NCBI RefSeq assembly: GCF_036345915.1
Contig: NZ_CP107785.1
Coordinates: forward strand, 6,076,001 to 6,140,000
Length of the DNA stretch: 64,000 nucleotides
Source: Nocardia sp. NBC_00565
GTDB lineage: Bacteria; Actinomycetota; Actinomycetes; Mycobacteriales; Mycobacteriaceae
Reading direction: 5' to 3'
Every line of letters begins with the position of its first letter. Positions within the stretch are counted from its first letter, which is position 1. The translations under genes were made by a program, and so were the position numbers. Shown piece by piece: positions 16,864-28,047 of the stretch. The notes under the pieces are model-generated. The model was not told the origin of the DNA. It saw only the letters and a program-made list of their open reading frames with translations, and searched no databases.

Positions 16864-18291
16864 ATGTCGTTCGGTCCGCCGCTGCTGCTTCGTTCGCTCA
16901 ACCCGCTCGCCGTCGCCGCCGGGGCGGATATTCCCGATGCCGTCACCATCGATGGGACAACCTTGTCGCGCAGCGATCTGCTCGGCGCGGCCACATCGGT
17001 GGCCGAGCGGATCGCGCGCGCGGATCGGGTGGCGGTGTTGGCCCGGCCGACGGTGACCACGGTGCTCGCGGTGGTCGGCTGCCTCATCGCGGGTGTGACG
17101 GTGGTGCCGGTGCCGCCGGACTCCGGGACCGCCGAGCTGGCGCATATCCTCACCGATTCGGGTGCTCAGGCGTGGCTCGGCGAAGCGCCCGAGGGTTCGA
17201 CGCTGCCGGTGGTGCCGGTGCGTGTGCATGCCCGCTCCTGGCACACCTATCCCGAACCCGACTCGGCCGCACCGGCATTCGTGCTCTACACGTCAGGGAC
17301 CACCGGTTTGCCAAAGGGCGTCGTGCTCAATCGCGGCGCCGTCGCGGCCGGGTTGGACGCGCTCGCCGATGCGTGGGCTTGGACGGCGAATGACGTTCTC
17401 GTGCATGGACTCCCGCTGTTTCATGTGCACGGTCTGATCCTCGGCGTATTGGGTCCGCTGCGGGTGGGCAGTCCACTGATCCACACCGGGAAGCCGACGC
17501 CGCAGGCGTATGCGCAGGCCCGCGGCACGCTCTATTTCGGGGTGCCGACGGTGTGGTCGCGCGTCGTCGAAGATCCCGATGCGGCAAGACGATTGGCCGA
17601 TGCGCGGCTGCTCGTCTCGGGCAGTGCACCGCTGCCGGTGCCGGTCTTCGAGCGGCTGCGCGAACTCACCGGCCACGCGCCGATCGAGCGCTACGGCATG
17701 AGCGAAACAATGATCACGCTCTCCACTCGTGCCGATGGGGAACGCCGCCCCGGGTGGGTCGGCACTCCTGTTGTGGGCGTGCGGACTCGGCTGCGCGATG
17801 AGGCGGGCGCGGACGTCCCGCATGATGGCGAGAGCATCGGCGGCTTGCAGGTCCGCGGTCCGATGCTGTTCGACGGGTATTACAACCGGGCGGCGGCGAC
17901 CGCCGAATGCTGGACCGATGACGGCTGGTTCAAGACCGGCGATGTCGCGGCCATCGACGCCGACGGCTACCATCGCATCGTCGGCCGGGAGTCGGTCGAT
18001 CTCATCAAGTCCGGTGGCTATCGCATCGGCGCGGGCGAGGTCGAGACCGTACTGCTCGGACATCCCGATGTCGCGGAGGCCGCGGTGGTCGGCCTGCCCG
18101 ACGCCGACCTGGGGCAGCGCGTCGTCGCGTTCGTCGTACTGCGCGGCGCCGCACCGGATTCCATCGAGAAGAGCCTCATCGAGCAGGTGGCCGAACAACT
18201 TTCGGTACACAAGCGCCCGCGCGAGGTCCGGGTGGTGGATTCGCTGCCCCGCAATGCCATGGGCAAGGTGCAGAAGAAACTCCTCGGCTGA
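16864..18291 (+). CDS. fadD36: Acyl-CoA synthetase FadD36-like
   Basis: A 475-residue ANL-family ligase, short for the family and close to mycobacterial FadD36 (Rv1193). Motifs are LYTSGTTGLPKGVV (about 141-154), ERYGMSET, GWFKTGDVA and a C-terminal NAMGKVQKK lysine region. It should adenylate a carboxylic acid and form its CoA thioester. It is divergent from DUF2236 paralogue 3, which raises the possibility that both act on related substrates. Start is ATG 16864; the ribosome site is weak. Confidence 0.9.
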   Translation: MSFGPPLLLRSLNPLAVAAGADIPDAVTIDGTTLSRSDLLGAATSVAERIARADRVAVLARPTVTTVLAVVGCLIAGVTVVPVPPDSGTAELAHILTDSGAQAWLGEAPEGSTLPVVPVRVHARSWHTYPEPDSAAPAFVLYTSGTTGLPKGVVLNRGAVAAGLDALADAWAWTANDVLVHGLPLFHVHGLILGVLGPLRVGSPLIHTGKPTPQAYAQARGTLYFGVPTVWSRVVEDPDAARRLADARLLVSGSAPLPVPVFERLRELTGHAPIERYGMSETMITLSTRADGERRPGWVGTPVVGVRTRLRDEAGADVPHDGESIGGLQVRGPMLFDGYYNRAAATAECWTDDGWFKTGDVAAIDADGYHRIVGRESVDLIKSGGYRIGAGEVETVLLGHPDVAEAAVVGLPDADLGQRVVAFVVLRGAAPDSIEKSLIEQVAEQLSVHKRPREVRVVDSLPRNAMGKVQKKLLG

Positions 18292-18292
18292 C

Positions 18293-18315
18293 TTGACCTC
18301 GATGTAAGTTGAGGT
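18293..18315 (+). promoter_or_regulatory. SoxR/MerR-type dyad with no matching downstream gene
   Basis: TTGACCTC (18293-18300) contains a consensus-like -35 and leads into a dyad with arms ACCTCGA (18296-18302) and TTGAGGT (18309-18315), 6 of 7 positions symmetrical. Many SoxR boxes are built on CCTCAAGTTAACTTGAGG between -35 and -10, and this is similar. It begins 2 bp after the fadD36 stop and points into the end of the proline dehydrogenase gene. It may be a relic of a lost gene or drive an antisense RNA. Confidence 0.4.
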
Positions 18316-18349
18316 AACCAGCGTGAGTCGAGGACGTCCGAGAAGGACG

Positions 18350-18379
18350 GTGCCTCCCAACTCGACGATCGGGAGACAC
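18350..18379. terminator. Imperfect hairpin between converging fadD36 and PRODH genes
   Basis: CTCCC (18353-18357) pairs with GGGAG (18371-18375), and flanking GTG and CAC extend the stem with one mismatch. It lies between two converging genes. There is no T-run. Confidence 0.4.
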
Positions 18380-18386
18380 GCTGTAG

Positions 18387-19327
18387 TCAGGACTTGCTGA
18401 CCAGCGCGCGCAGGAAGAACGTGAGGTTGGCCGGGCGTTCGGCGAGGCGGCGTGTCAGATAGCCGTACCACTGGCTGCCATAGGGCACATACACCCGCAT
18501 GGTGTTGCTCGCGGCCAGCCGCAGCTGCTCGACGTCGCGAATACCGTAGAGCATCTGATGCTCGAAATAGTCTGGGCCACGGCCGGTTTCGGCGGCCAAC
18601 TGCTCGGCGGCGAGGATGAGCACCGGATCGTGGGTGGCCACCATCGGGTAGCCGTCGCCGCCCATCAGGATCTCCAGACAGCGCAGGTAGGAGTCGGTAA
18701 CCTCGGCGGAGCGCTGGTAGGCGACGGTATGCGGTTCCCGATAGGCGCCCTTGCACAGGCGAATTCGGGAATCCGGGCCGGACAGCTCCCGACAGTCCGC
18801 CTCGGTGCGATGTAGATACGCCTGCAATACCGCACCCAGCCAAGGGAATTCGGCCCGCAACTCGCGAATCGTGGCGAGGGTGGCATCGGTGGTGGTGTGG
18901 TCCTCGGCGTCGACCGTGACCCACACCCCGGCCCGAACCGCCTCGGTGCACAGGATGCGCAGGTTCTCGGTGGCGATCGCGGGACCGTCCGGGGCCAGTG
19001 CCTGCCCGAGCGCGGACAATTTCACCGACACCTCGGTACGCGCCGCCGCACCGGTCGCACCGTTCAACGCCGCCAAATCGTTGATGAGCGAAAGGTATTC
19101 GGTGACCGTGGCATCGGCTTGGGCGCGGTCGGTGGTGTTCTCGCCGAGGAAGTCGACGCTGATCAGCCGACGGCTCGCCAGCAGCTCGCGCACCACCGGG
19201 ATCAACTCGTCGCGGCCCTCCCCTGCCACGAAGCGCCGCACGATCTCCGCCGTGATCGGCGTTCCGGTGAGCACCCGCTTCATCCGGGGTGAGGCCGACG
19301 CCGCGAGGATGACCGGCCGCAGCGGGT

Positions 19328-19331
<4 letters not shown>
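18387..19331 (-). CDS. Proline dehydrogenase
   Basis: A 314-residue single-domain PRODH with the FAD-binding TIM barrel. Visible landmarks are SVDFLGENT near the N-terminus, SVKLSALG, RLCKGAYREP in the middle and YVPYGSQWYGYLTRRLAERP near the end, where the paired arginines bind the substrate carboxylate. It oxidises proline to pyrroline-5-carboxylate and passes electrons to the respiratory chain. Its ATG overlaps the rocA stop by 4 bp (ATGA). The two enzymes form the complete proline-to-glutamate route, as in Rv1187-Rv1188. Confidence 0.94.
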
Positions 19332-20965
<1,634 letters not shown>

Positions 20966-21043
20966 ACTCCAGGCTAACGCCGTTCCACGGTCGTCGCGTG
21001 CGACTGCGGGCCGTGTCGGCGACACCGAGATGACAAAGAACGC

Positions 21044-22165
21044 CTAGTCGGCCGTGAGGCGTCGCGCCGCCGCGGCGACGCGCTCGTCGCTCGCGGTCAG
21101 TGCGATGCGCACGTACTCGCCGGCGCCCGGTCCGTAGAAGTCGCCGGGGGCGGCGAGGATGCCGCGCTCGGCCAGCCAGTCCAGTGTGGTCCGGCAGGGC
21201 TCACCCCGGGTGGACCACAGATAGAGGCCCGCCGCCGAGTGATCGATACGGAAACCGGCAGCCTGCAAGGCCTTTCGCAGCACCTCGCGCCGCACACGGT
21301 AGCGCTCGCGCTGCTGCGCCTCGTGGGTGTCGTCGCCGAGCGCCGCGGTCATGGCCGCCTGGATCGGGAACGGCACCATCATTCCGGAGTGCTTGCGCAC
21401 CTCGAGCAGTTCGGCGACCAGCTCCGGATCACCCGCCACGAACCCGGCCCGGTAGCTGGCCAGGTTGGAGGTCTTCGACAGCGAGTGCACCGCCAGCAGA
21501 CCGGTGTGGTCGCCGTCGCACACTTCCGGGTCGAGGATGGAGACTGCTCGTCCGTCCCAGGCCAGGCCCAGGTAGCACTCGTCGGAGGCCACGATCGCGC
21601 CGCGTTCCCGCGCGAAAGCCACGACCTTGCGCAGATGCTCGACACCGAGCACCTTCCCGGTCGGATTCGACGGGGAGTTCACAAAGATCAGGGCGGGCGA
21701 GCGCGGACCGAGTTGGGTCAGTCCATCGGCTCGCACCACCTGCGCACCAGCCAGTAGCGCACCCACCTCATAGGTCGGGTACGCGACCTCGGGAATGACG
21801 ACCAGATCGTCCGCGCCGAGTCCGAGCAGTCGCGGCAGACCGGCGATCAGTTCCTTGGTACCGATCACCGGCAGCACCGCGGCCGGATCGAGTTCGGTGA
21901 TCCCGTACCGCCGCTTCAGCGCGTCGACCGCCGCCACGCGCAGTTCGGGGGTGCCGTGCGTGGTCGGATAACCGGGCACGTCGGCGACCGAACTCAACGC
22001 CGCGCGGATCAACGGGGCCACCGGATCGACCGGAGTGCCGACCGACAGGTCGACAATCCCGTCCGGATGCGCGGCGGCCTTCGCCTTCACCGCCGCGATG
22101 GTGTCCCAGGGAAAATCGGGTAGCAGACCGCTGACCCGGCGACGCGACGACACGTCAGAGCTCAT
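21044..22165 (-). CDS. dapC: N-succinyldiaminopimelate aminotransferase DapC
   Basis: A 373-residue class I PLP-dependent aminotransferase. The Schiff-base lysine lies in SLSKTSNLASYRAGF, and the cofactor-binding segment FVNSPSNPTGKVL is intact. By similarity and position (Rv1178 next to its ferredoxin gene) it is the DapC of the succinylase lysine pathway, working between the dapD and dapE steps. Its ATG overlaps the ferredoxin stop by 4 bp, so the two are translated from one message. Confidence 0.92.
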   Translation of the reverse strand: MSSDVSSRRRVSGLLPDFPWDTIAAVKAKAAAHPDGIVDLSVGTPVDPVAPLIRAALSSVADVPGYPTTHGTPELRVAAVDALKRRYGITELDPAAVLPVIGTKELIAGLPRLLGLGADDLVVIPEVAYPTYEVGALLAGAQVVRADGLTQLGPRSPALIFVNSPSNPTGKVLGVEHLRKVVAFARERGAIVASDECYLGLAWDGRAVSILDPEVCDGDHTGLLAVHSLSKTSNLASYRAGFVAGDPELVAELLEVRKHSGMMVPFPIQAAMTAALGDDTHEAQQRERYRVRREVLRKALQAAGFRIDHSAAGLYLWSTRGEPCRTTLDWLAERGILAAPGDFYGPGAGEYVRIALTASDERVAAAARRLTAD

Positions 22166-22485
22166 TCACTCGCCATCGGCGGCAGCTCTTTGATGAACGG
22201 CGGGTCGTAATCCACCTTGCCGACCTTCGTCGCGCCGCCGGGCGAACCCAGCTCGTCGAAGAAGTCGACATTGGCGTTCACGTAACCGCTCCACTGATCC
22301 GGGGTGTCGTCTTCGTAGAAGATCGCCTCCACCGGGCACACCGGCTCACATGCACCACAGTCCACGCACTCGTCGGGATGGATGTACAGCATGCGACCAC
22401 CCTCGTAGATGCAGTCCACGGGGCATTCTTCGATGCATGCCTTGTCCTTCACGTCAACGCACGGTTCAGCGATGATGTACGGCAC
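22162..22485 (-). CDS. fdxC: 7Fe ferredoxin FdxC-like
   Basis: A 107-residue ferredoxin. The N-terminal half carries CVDVKDKACIEECPVDCIYEG, whose cysteines bind a [3Fe-4S] and part of a [4Fe-4S] cluster (written in two parts: CVDVKDKACIEECP and VDCIYEG). CVDCGACEPVCPVEAI completes the clusters. A C-terminal tail of about 50 residues is usual for this type. It carries electrons for an unknown partner. It heads the operon with dapC, with a 4-bp overlap, as in mycobacteria. Confidence 0.94.
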   Translation of the reverse strand: MPYIIAEPCVDVKDKACIEECPVDCIYEGGRMLYIHPDECVDCGACEPVCPVEAIFYEDDTPDQWSGYVNANVDFFDELGSPGGATKVGKVDYDPPFIKELPPMASE

Positions 22486-22685
22486 TGCCGCTCTCCTAGT
22501 CTGTCCTCACGGGGATAATCCGCCCGGCGTCACACTATCCCGGCAGCTCAGGTTACTCCCGGTCAGCCTGTCCTAACTAACTTTGTTCCGCACGCCACTC
22601 GGTGGATACGAAACCCCCCTTGCATCCGCATCTTTGCGGATCGCCACAGCGCGACGACCGGGAGTCTGGTATCGGCCCGGTGCCG

Positions 22686-25289
22686 CTAGCCCACCGACAG
22701 TGGCAGCGCCGCAGAGATCTTCCGTTGCGGCACCCCGTAGGTGGTGGTGCGCTCGCGCACCGGACGGCCGATGCCATCGGCGATCTCGGTGAGTTCGGCG
22801 ACGGTCTTGGCGGACCCGTGTTGGGATCCGGCCATGCGGGAGATGGTCTCCTCCATCAACGTACCGCCCAGATCGTTGGCGCCGCCGTTGAGCATGGTCC
22901 GGGTACCCGCGGTGCCGAGCTTCACCCAGCTGGTCTGGATATTGTCGATCCGGCCGTGCAGCATGATCCGCGCCAGGGCGTGCGCCGCCCGGTTGTCCCG
23001 GATGGTCGGCCCCGGCCGCGCCGCGCCCGCCAGATACAGCGGCGAACTCTGATGCACGAATGGCAGCAGCACGAATTCGGTGAAACCGCCCGTCTCGTCC
23101 TGGATTCCGCGCAGCACCCGCAGATGCCCGACCCAATGCTTCGGATTGTCGACGTGGCCGTACATCATCGTGGAGCTGGAGCGCAGACCCACCTGATGTG
23201 CGGTGGTGATCACCTCGATCCACGCGGAGGTGGGCAGTTTGCCCTTGGTGAGCACCCAGCGGACCTCGTCATCGAGGATCTCCGCGGCCGTGCCGGGAAT
23301 CGTGTCCAGCCCGGCTTCCTTCAGCGCGACCAGCCAATCGCGGATGCTCTGCCCGCCGCGGGACGCGCCGTTCACGATCTCCATCGGGCTGAAGGCGTGC
23401 ACATGCATCGACGGGACCCGCGCCTTGATCGCCCGCACCAGATCGGCGTAGCCGGTGACCGGCAAGTCCGGATCGATACCGCCCTGCATGCAGATCTCGG
23501 TCGCGCCGTCGACATGCGCCTCCCAGGCGCGGTCGGCGACCTCGTCCATGCTCAGGGTGAACGCGTCGGCGTCACCCTTGCGCTGGGCGAACGCGCAGAA
23601 GCGGCAGCCGGTGTAGCAGATATTGGTGAAGTTGATATTCCGGTTCACCACGTAGGTGACCTCGTCGCCGTTGACATCGCGACGCAGTTGGTCGGCCAGC
23701 GCGGCCACCGCGTCCAGCGCCGGTCCCTCCGCCGTGGCCAACGCGAGGTACTCGGCGTCGGTGAGGCCGGCCGGATCGTGCTCGGCGGCCCGCAGCGCGG
23801 CCAGCACCTCCGAATCGAGCCGCTCCGGTGTCGCGACGGCGAGATCACGAGCCTGCTCGCGGATGGTGTCCCAGTCGCCGAAGGCCCCGACGATATCCTG
23901 GCCGAGCCCGGAATCACTGCGGCTCTCGGTATTTCGACCCTCGGTGTCGATCGCGGTGTTGAGGTCGACGCGCCCGGCCGAGTCCCAGGACTCGTCCGGC
24001 TCCTGCCAGGGCAGGCCGACCGGCAGCGCGTCCGGATTCGCCAGACCGGTCTTCGGATCGGTGAGCGCCGCGACGTGCGCGCCGATGCGCGGATCGACCC
24101 ACGGATTGCCCGCGCGCACGTATTTCGGGTGCGCGGAGGTGCGTTCGACCAGCTCGTAGCCCATGGACTCGGTGATCTCGCGCAGCGTATCCAGGTTCGG
24201 CCACGGCCGTTCCGGGTTCACATGGTCGGGGGTGACCGGCGAGACGCCGCCCCAGTCATCAATGCCCGCGTCGATCAAGGCACGACATTCCTCGTGCGAC
24301 ACCAGGTTCGGCGGCGCCTGCACCGGCACATCGGGTCCGAGCAGCAGCCGGGTGACCGCGATGGTGGCCAGGAACTCGTCCAGGCCCGCGTCGGGGACAT
24401 CGCGCATGGCGGTGTCGTCCTTGGCCCGGAAGTTCTGGATGATCACTTCCTGAATATGCCCGAATGCCTTGTGCTGCTTACGAATCGCCATGATCGACTC
24501 GGCGCGCTCGGTCAGTGTTTCGCCGATGCCGACCAGAATGCCGGTGGTGTAGGGCACCGAGAGCCGACCCGCGTCGGTGATGGCGCGCAACCGGACCGCC
24601 GGATCCTTGTCCGGACTGCCGTAGTGGCAGTTGCCCTTCTCGGTGAACAGCCGGGTCGCGGTGGTCTCCAGCATCATGCCCATGGACTGCGCGACCGGCT
24701 TGAGCCGGGAGATCTCCGCCCAGCTCATCACGCCCGGATTCAGATGCGGCAGCAGGCCGGTCTCCTCGAGCACCATGATCGAGACGGCGCGCAGGTAATC
24801 CAGCGTGGAGTCGTAGCCGCGCTCGTCGAGCCACTGCGCGGCCTCGGGCCAGCGGTCCTCGGGCCGATCACCCAGCGTGAACAGCGCCTCCTTGCACCCG
24901 AGTGCCGCACCTTTGCGCGCGATCTCCAGCACCTCATCAGGCTCCAGGAACATGCCCTTGCCCTCGGCGCGCAGCTTGCCTGGCACCGTGACAAAGGTGC
25001 AGTAGTGACACTTGTCCCGACACAGCCTGGTCAGCGGGATGAAGACGTTGCGCGAGTAACTGATGGTCTTCGGCCGCCCCGCCGATGCCAATCCGGCATC
25101 ACGCACCCGAGCAGCACTGCGGCTCAGGTCGACGAGGTCGTCGCCGCGCGCGTGCAGCAGCACTGCGGCCTCGTCCACGTTCAGAGTCACGCCATCCCGA
25201 GCACGCCGCAGCGCCCGACGCATAGCGGACTGAGCGGGCGGCGGGGAGGGAATGCTCGGGTTCGGCAGTTCGGTCACGTCCTCGATCAT
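22686..25289 (-). CDS. fbiC: Bifunctional FO synthase FbiC (CofG/CofH fusion)
   Basis: An 867-residue protein with two radical-SAM domains. The CofG half carries [10 protein letters not shown] (about 90-99) and the CofH half [10 protein letters not shown] (about 555-565), each with the CX3CX2C cluster motif. The fusion is characteristic of actinobacteria. FbiC makes FO, the deazaflavin precursor of coenzyme F420, from tyrosine and a flavin-pathway intermediate. The start is ATG 25289. The very long open frame on the opposite strand is a high-GC shadow. Confidence 0.96.
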   Translation of the reverse strand: MIEDVTELPNPSIPSPPPAQSAMRRALRRARDGVTLNVDEAAVLLHARGDDLVDLSRSAARVRDAGLASAGRPKTISYSRNVFIPLTRLCRDKCHYCTFVTVPGKLRAEGKGMFLEPDEVLEIARKGAALGCKEALFTLGDRPEDRWPEAAQWLDERGYDSTLDYLRAVSIMVLEETGLLPHLNPGVMSWAEISRLKPVAQSMGMMLETTATRLFTEKGNCHYGSPDKDPAVRLRAITDAGRLSVPYTTGILVGIGETLTERAESIMAIRKQHKAFGHIQEVIIQNFRAKDDTAMRDVPDAGLDEFLATIAVTRLLLGPDVPVQAPPNLVSHEECRALIDAGIDDWGGVSPVTPDHVNPERPWPNLDTLREITESMGYELVERTSAHPKYVRAGNPWVDPRIGAHVAALTDPKTGLANPDALPVGLPWQEPDESWDSAGRVDLNTAIDTEGRNTESRSDSGLGQDIVGAFGDWDTIREQARDLAVATPERLDSEVLAALRAAEHDPAGLTDAEYLALATAEGPALDAVAALADQLRRDVNGDEVTYVVNRNINFTNICYTGCRFCAFAQRKGDADAFTLSMDEVADRAWEAHVDGATEICMQGGIDPDLPVTGYADLVRAIKARVPSMHVHAFSPMEIVNGASRGGQSIRDWLVALKEAGLDTIPGTAAEILDDEVRWVLTKGKLPTSAWIEVITTAHQVGLRSSSTMMYGHVDNPKHWVGHLRVLRGIQDETGGFTEFVLLPFVHQSSPLYLAGAARPGPTIRDNRAAHALARIMLHGRIDNIQTSWVKLGTAGTRTMLNGGANDLGGTLMEETISRMAGSQHGSAKTVAELTEIADGIGRPVRERTTTYGVPQRKISAALPLSVG

Positions 25290-25473
25290 GCGCTAACCAT
25301 CCGGACCTGTCTCCTTCCGAGGGCTTTGAGCGAGGACAACCGTCCGCCACGCCACGGTATTCCGACGGGTACGGGCCAGCTGACTCTGCTCGTCGGCGCA
25401 CAATGCCGCGGCGGGTTCTCGTGGCTCGAGTGCCTCTCCCAACTTGTCAGACCGTGGTCCCAGAATCGTCGCC

Positions 25474-25647
25474 ATGCAGTTGCGGCACAAGTTCCGCCTA
25501 TACCCCTCGGTCCATCAAGGGCAGTCCTTGGCACAGGCGTTCGGCTGCGCACGAGTGGTGTACAACGACGCGTTGGCCGCAAGGAAACGGGCATTCGCGG
25601 AGGGTATGCGGCTCTCGGACGCCGAGTTGTGCCGGGCCCGGGATTGA
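25474..25647 (+). pseudogene. N-terminal remnant of an IS200/IS605-family TnpB (OrfB)
   Basis: The frame begins MQLRHKFRLYPSVHQGQSLA, followed by FGCARVVYNDALAARK and LSDAELCR. These are the conserved opening motifs of TnpB proteins (RYKFRLYP..., FGCARFVYN..., LS..EL). Only 57 residues remain of a protein usually near 400; a TGA ends the frame right after the LSDAEL block. No RuvC-like catalytic region, zinc ribbon or TnpA follows. An in-frame GTG/ATG further upstream (25444) adds unconserved residues. It is a dead fragment lying between fbiC and the PH-domain pair. Confidence 0.8.
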
Positions 25648-25764
25648 TAACTGTGAGTTACGACGCACCATTCCGATGATGAGCCGAAGACTTCCCCCGC
25701 GGGTCCGGGAGCGTTGAGCGATAGTTGGCGGCACCGTAAGGGGATTGGCGCGCGACGTGGAACG

Positions 25765-26271
25765 ATGGCAGATATGTCGCAGCCGCGCACGATCTTGGCC
25801 GATCCGGCCTGGCGTCCGAGTCCCAAGGCCAAGGTGTTGTGGACGATTCAGGCCGCGTTGGGGTGGATCGTTCCGTTCGTGGCGCTGATCGTATGGGTCG
25901 CGTTCGACGGCGACCGCCGTGGGGCACAGCTGGTGGTGTTCGTGGTGGCGGTGGTGCTCGCACTGGTGAGCATCGGTGTGGTGCCTATGTGGCGGTATGC
26001 GGTACATCGGTGGGAGGTGACCGATGAGGCGGTGTACACGCGGGTCGGGTGGCTGACGGTGCAGAGCCGGGTGGCGCCGATTTCGCGGGTGCAGACCGTC
26101 GATACCGAACGCGGGCCATTGGAGCGATTGCTCGGGCTGGCGACGGTGACCGTGACGACGGCGTCATCGGCGGGGGCCGTGCAGATCTCCGCGCTCGATC
26201 TGCCGGTCGCCGAGCAGACGGTGACCCGGTTGACCGAGATCGCCGCGCTGCATCGGGGGGATGCGACGTGA
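25765..26271 (+). CDS. PH-domain (bPH2/DUF304) membrane protein, short partner
   Basis: A 168-residue protein. Two membrane helices lie near the N-terminus (about 27-47 and 57-78), and a bacterial PH domain follows, with WEVTDEAVYTRVGWL and RVQTVDTERGPLERLLGLA as its typical strand-turn motifs. This is the YdbS-like half of a common two-gene pair whose exact role is unclear. The stop overlaps the GTG of the next gene as GTGA, so the pair is co-translated. Start ATG 25765 or 25774. Confidence 0.85.
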   Translation: MADMSQPRTILADPAWRPSPKAKVLWTIQAALGWIVPFVALIVWVAFDGDRRGAQLVVFVVAVVLALVSIGVVPMWRYAVHRWEVTDEAVYTRVGWLTVQSRVAPISRVQTVDTERGPLERLLGLATVTVTTASSAGAVQISALDLPVAEQTVTRLTEIAALHRGDAT

Positions 26272-27872
26272 GTGCTCACCTGCCCGAAACCGATGGCGCG
26301 TCCGAAGCGGATCAGCCGTGGTTGCGGCTGGATAAGCGAATGCTGTTGGTACACCCCGTCACCGAGGTGGTGAAGTTGATTCCGGTGCTGATCGTATCGG
26401 TGATCCTCGGCACCAATACCGGCAATCACCTATGGGGTCTGATCGCACTGGCGCTGATCGTCGGCTTCGCGCTGACGCGCTGGTTCACCACCACCTATCG
26501 GGTCGGACCGACCCATGTCGAGTTGCGCACCGGGCTGATTCAGCGCAAAAAGCTGTCGGTGCCGCGCTCGCGGATCCGATCGGTCGATATCGAAGCCGAT
26601 CTGCTGCATCGGGTGCTCGGGCTGGCGGTGCTGGCGATAGGCACTGGGCAACAGGCGGATTCGGGTGAGAAGTTCAAACTGGACGCGTTGGCCGCGGGTG
26701 CCGTGCCCGAGTTGCGGGCGGTATTGCTCGCGCATACCGCCGCCGCGCCCGCGGCCGCGGAACCTGCCACGGTGGATCTGCTCCGAAAAGGCATGCCGGA
26801 GTACACACCTCGCGAGATCGGCCATTGGCGGGCGAGTTGGGTGCGTTACGCGCCGCTGTCGCTCACCGGTTTCGCGATCATCGCGCCCATCGTCGGTGTG
26901 GCGTTCCAATACGGCATCGGCCAGGTCCTGTTCCGTTCCGACGCCGTGCACAGCATCGAGGATGGCAGCACTGTCTTCATCGCGGTCGCCATCGCACTGC
27001 TGGTCATCGCGATCGTGGTGATCGTCAGCCTCGCGGCCTGTACTCGTTATCTCACTACGTATTTCGGCCTGCGCGTGCTCGATGACGACCGCACACTGCA
27101 GTTGCGCCACGGCCTGTTCACCACCCGCCAGATCACCCTGGACCTGGCCCGCTTCCGCGGCGCCACCGTCAACGAGCCGCTGCTGCTGCGGCTGGCGGGC
27201 GCCGCTGAACTCGAAGCCATCATGACCGGTCAGAGTCCGCGTCAGAAGATTCTCCCGCAGGCCCCGCGCGCGGCGATCGAAAGCACGCTCGGCGAGCTGC
27301 TCGCGCCGCGCGGCACAAGGGGTTTCGCTTCGGCATCCGGTAGCGCGGCGGACACGACGGTGCGGCAACAAGATTCGGTGTCGGGGCCGGGTGCGACACT
27401 GGGTACCGCGCCTCTGGTGGCGCACGGCCCGATCGCCCGTCGCCGCCGGTACACCCGCGCGTTGAGCCCGATCCTGATCGTCGCGGCCGCCATGCTCATC
27501 GCAACCCTTGCGGGAGCGGACTTTTCACCGTGGTGGTGGCTGCTGCCCGTGCTCGCGACCCCCGTCGCCGCCGCACTGGCCGCGGACCGCTACCGCGGAC
27601 TCGGTCACACCGTGCTGCCCGCTACCGGGAGCGGCCCGGCCTGGCTGATCACCCGCTCCGGTTCGCTCGACCGCGACCGCGACTGCCTCGAGGCCCCCGG
27701 CATCATCGGCTGGACCGTCCGCCAATCCTTCTGGCAGCGCCGCGCCGGCGTCGCCACCGTGGTCGCCGCCACCGCCGCGGGCAAGAAGCACTACCTCGTC
27801 CTCGACATCCCGATCGAACAAGCTTGGGACCTGATCGAATCGGCGACACCCGGCCGCCTCGGCACCCGCTGA
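26268..27872 (+). CDS. Multi-PH-domain (bPH2/DUF304) membrane protein, long partner
   Basis: A 534-residue protein. Paired membrane helices near 30-70, 200-270 and 395-435 alternate with bPH2 domains. The domain motifs are visible as RVGPTHVELRTGLIQRKKLS and SVDIEADLLHRVLGLAVL, with a later copy around FGLRVLDDDRTLQLRHGLF. It resembles YdbT of Bacillus, found with YdbS. GTG 26268 is coupled to the preceding stop. The role of these pairs at the membrane is not settled. A much longer frame upstream (from 26049) only reads the partner gene in another frame. Confidence 0.87.
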   Translation: MSAHLPETDGASEADQPWLRLDKRMLLVHPVTEVVKLIPVLIVSVILGTNTGNHLWGLIALALIVGFALTRWFTTTYRVGPTHVELRTGLIQRKKLSVPRSRIRSVDIEADLLHRVLGLAVLAIGTGQQADSGEKFKLDALAAGAVPELRAVLLAHTAAAPAAAEPATVDLLRKGMPEYTPREIGHWRASWVRYAPLSLTGFAIIAPIVGVAFQYGIGQVLFRSDAVHSIEDGSTVFIAVAIALLVIAIVVIVSLAACTRYLTTYFGLRVLDDDRTLQLRHGLFTTRQITLDLARFRGATVNEPLLLRLAGAAELEAIMTGQSPRQKILPQAPRAAIESTLGELLAPRGTRGFASASGSAADTTVRQQDSVSGPGATLGTAPLVAHGPIARRRRYTRALSPILIVAAAMLIATLAGADFSPWWWLLPVLATPVAAALAADRYRGLGHTVLPATGSGPAWLITRSGSLDRDRDCLEAPGIIGWTVRQSFWQRRAGVATVVAATAAGKKHYLVLDIPIEQAWDLIESATPGRLGTR

Positions 27873-28047
27873 CGCCGACCGCTGCGGGCCACGATCGATG
27901 TCGCACAGATCGAGTGAACGCCGCGCAGAGGTTGCAGCTTGTGTGCGGACGTCACTGGGTATGCGACGAACGGTGAGTCAGCTTGTGGCTGAGTGCGCCC
28001 GATTGGACTGGTGTCGCTGATCGATTGCCAGCGCCGTGCCGAGTTCA

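Noticed and set aside
22602..25679. A plus-strand open frame of 1025 residues
   Set aside because: It is the exact antisense of fbiC, rich in Arg, Gly, His and Asp without domain motifs. Such frames are common in high-GC DNA.
27873..28047. ydaO-type riboswitch before the KimA-like gene
   Set aside because: I found none of the conserved blocks; the leader is also short for it.
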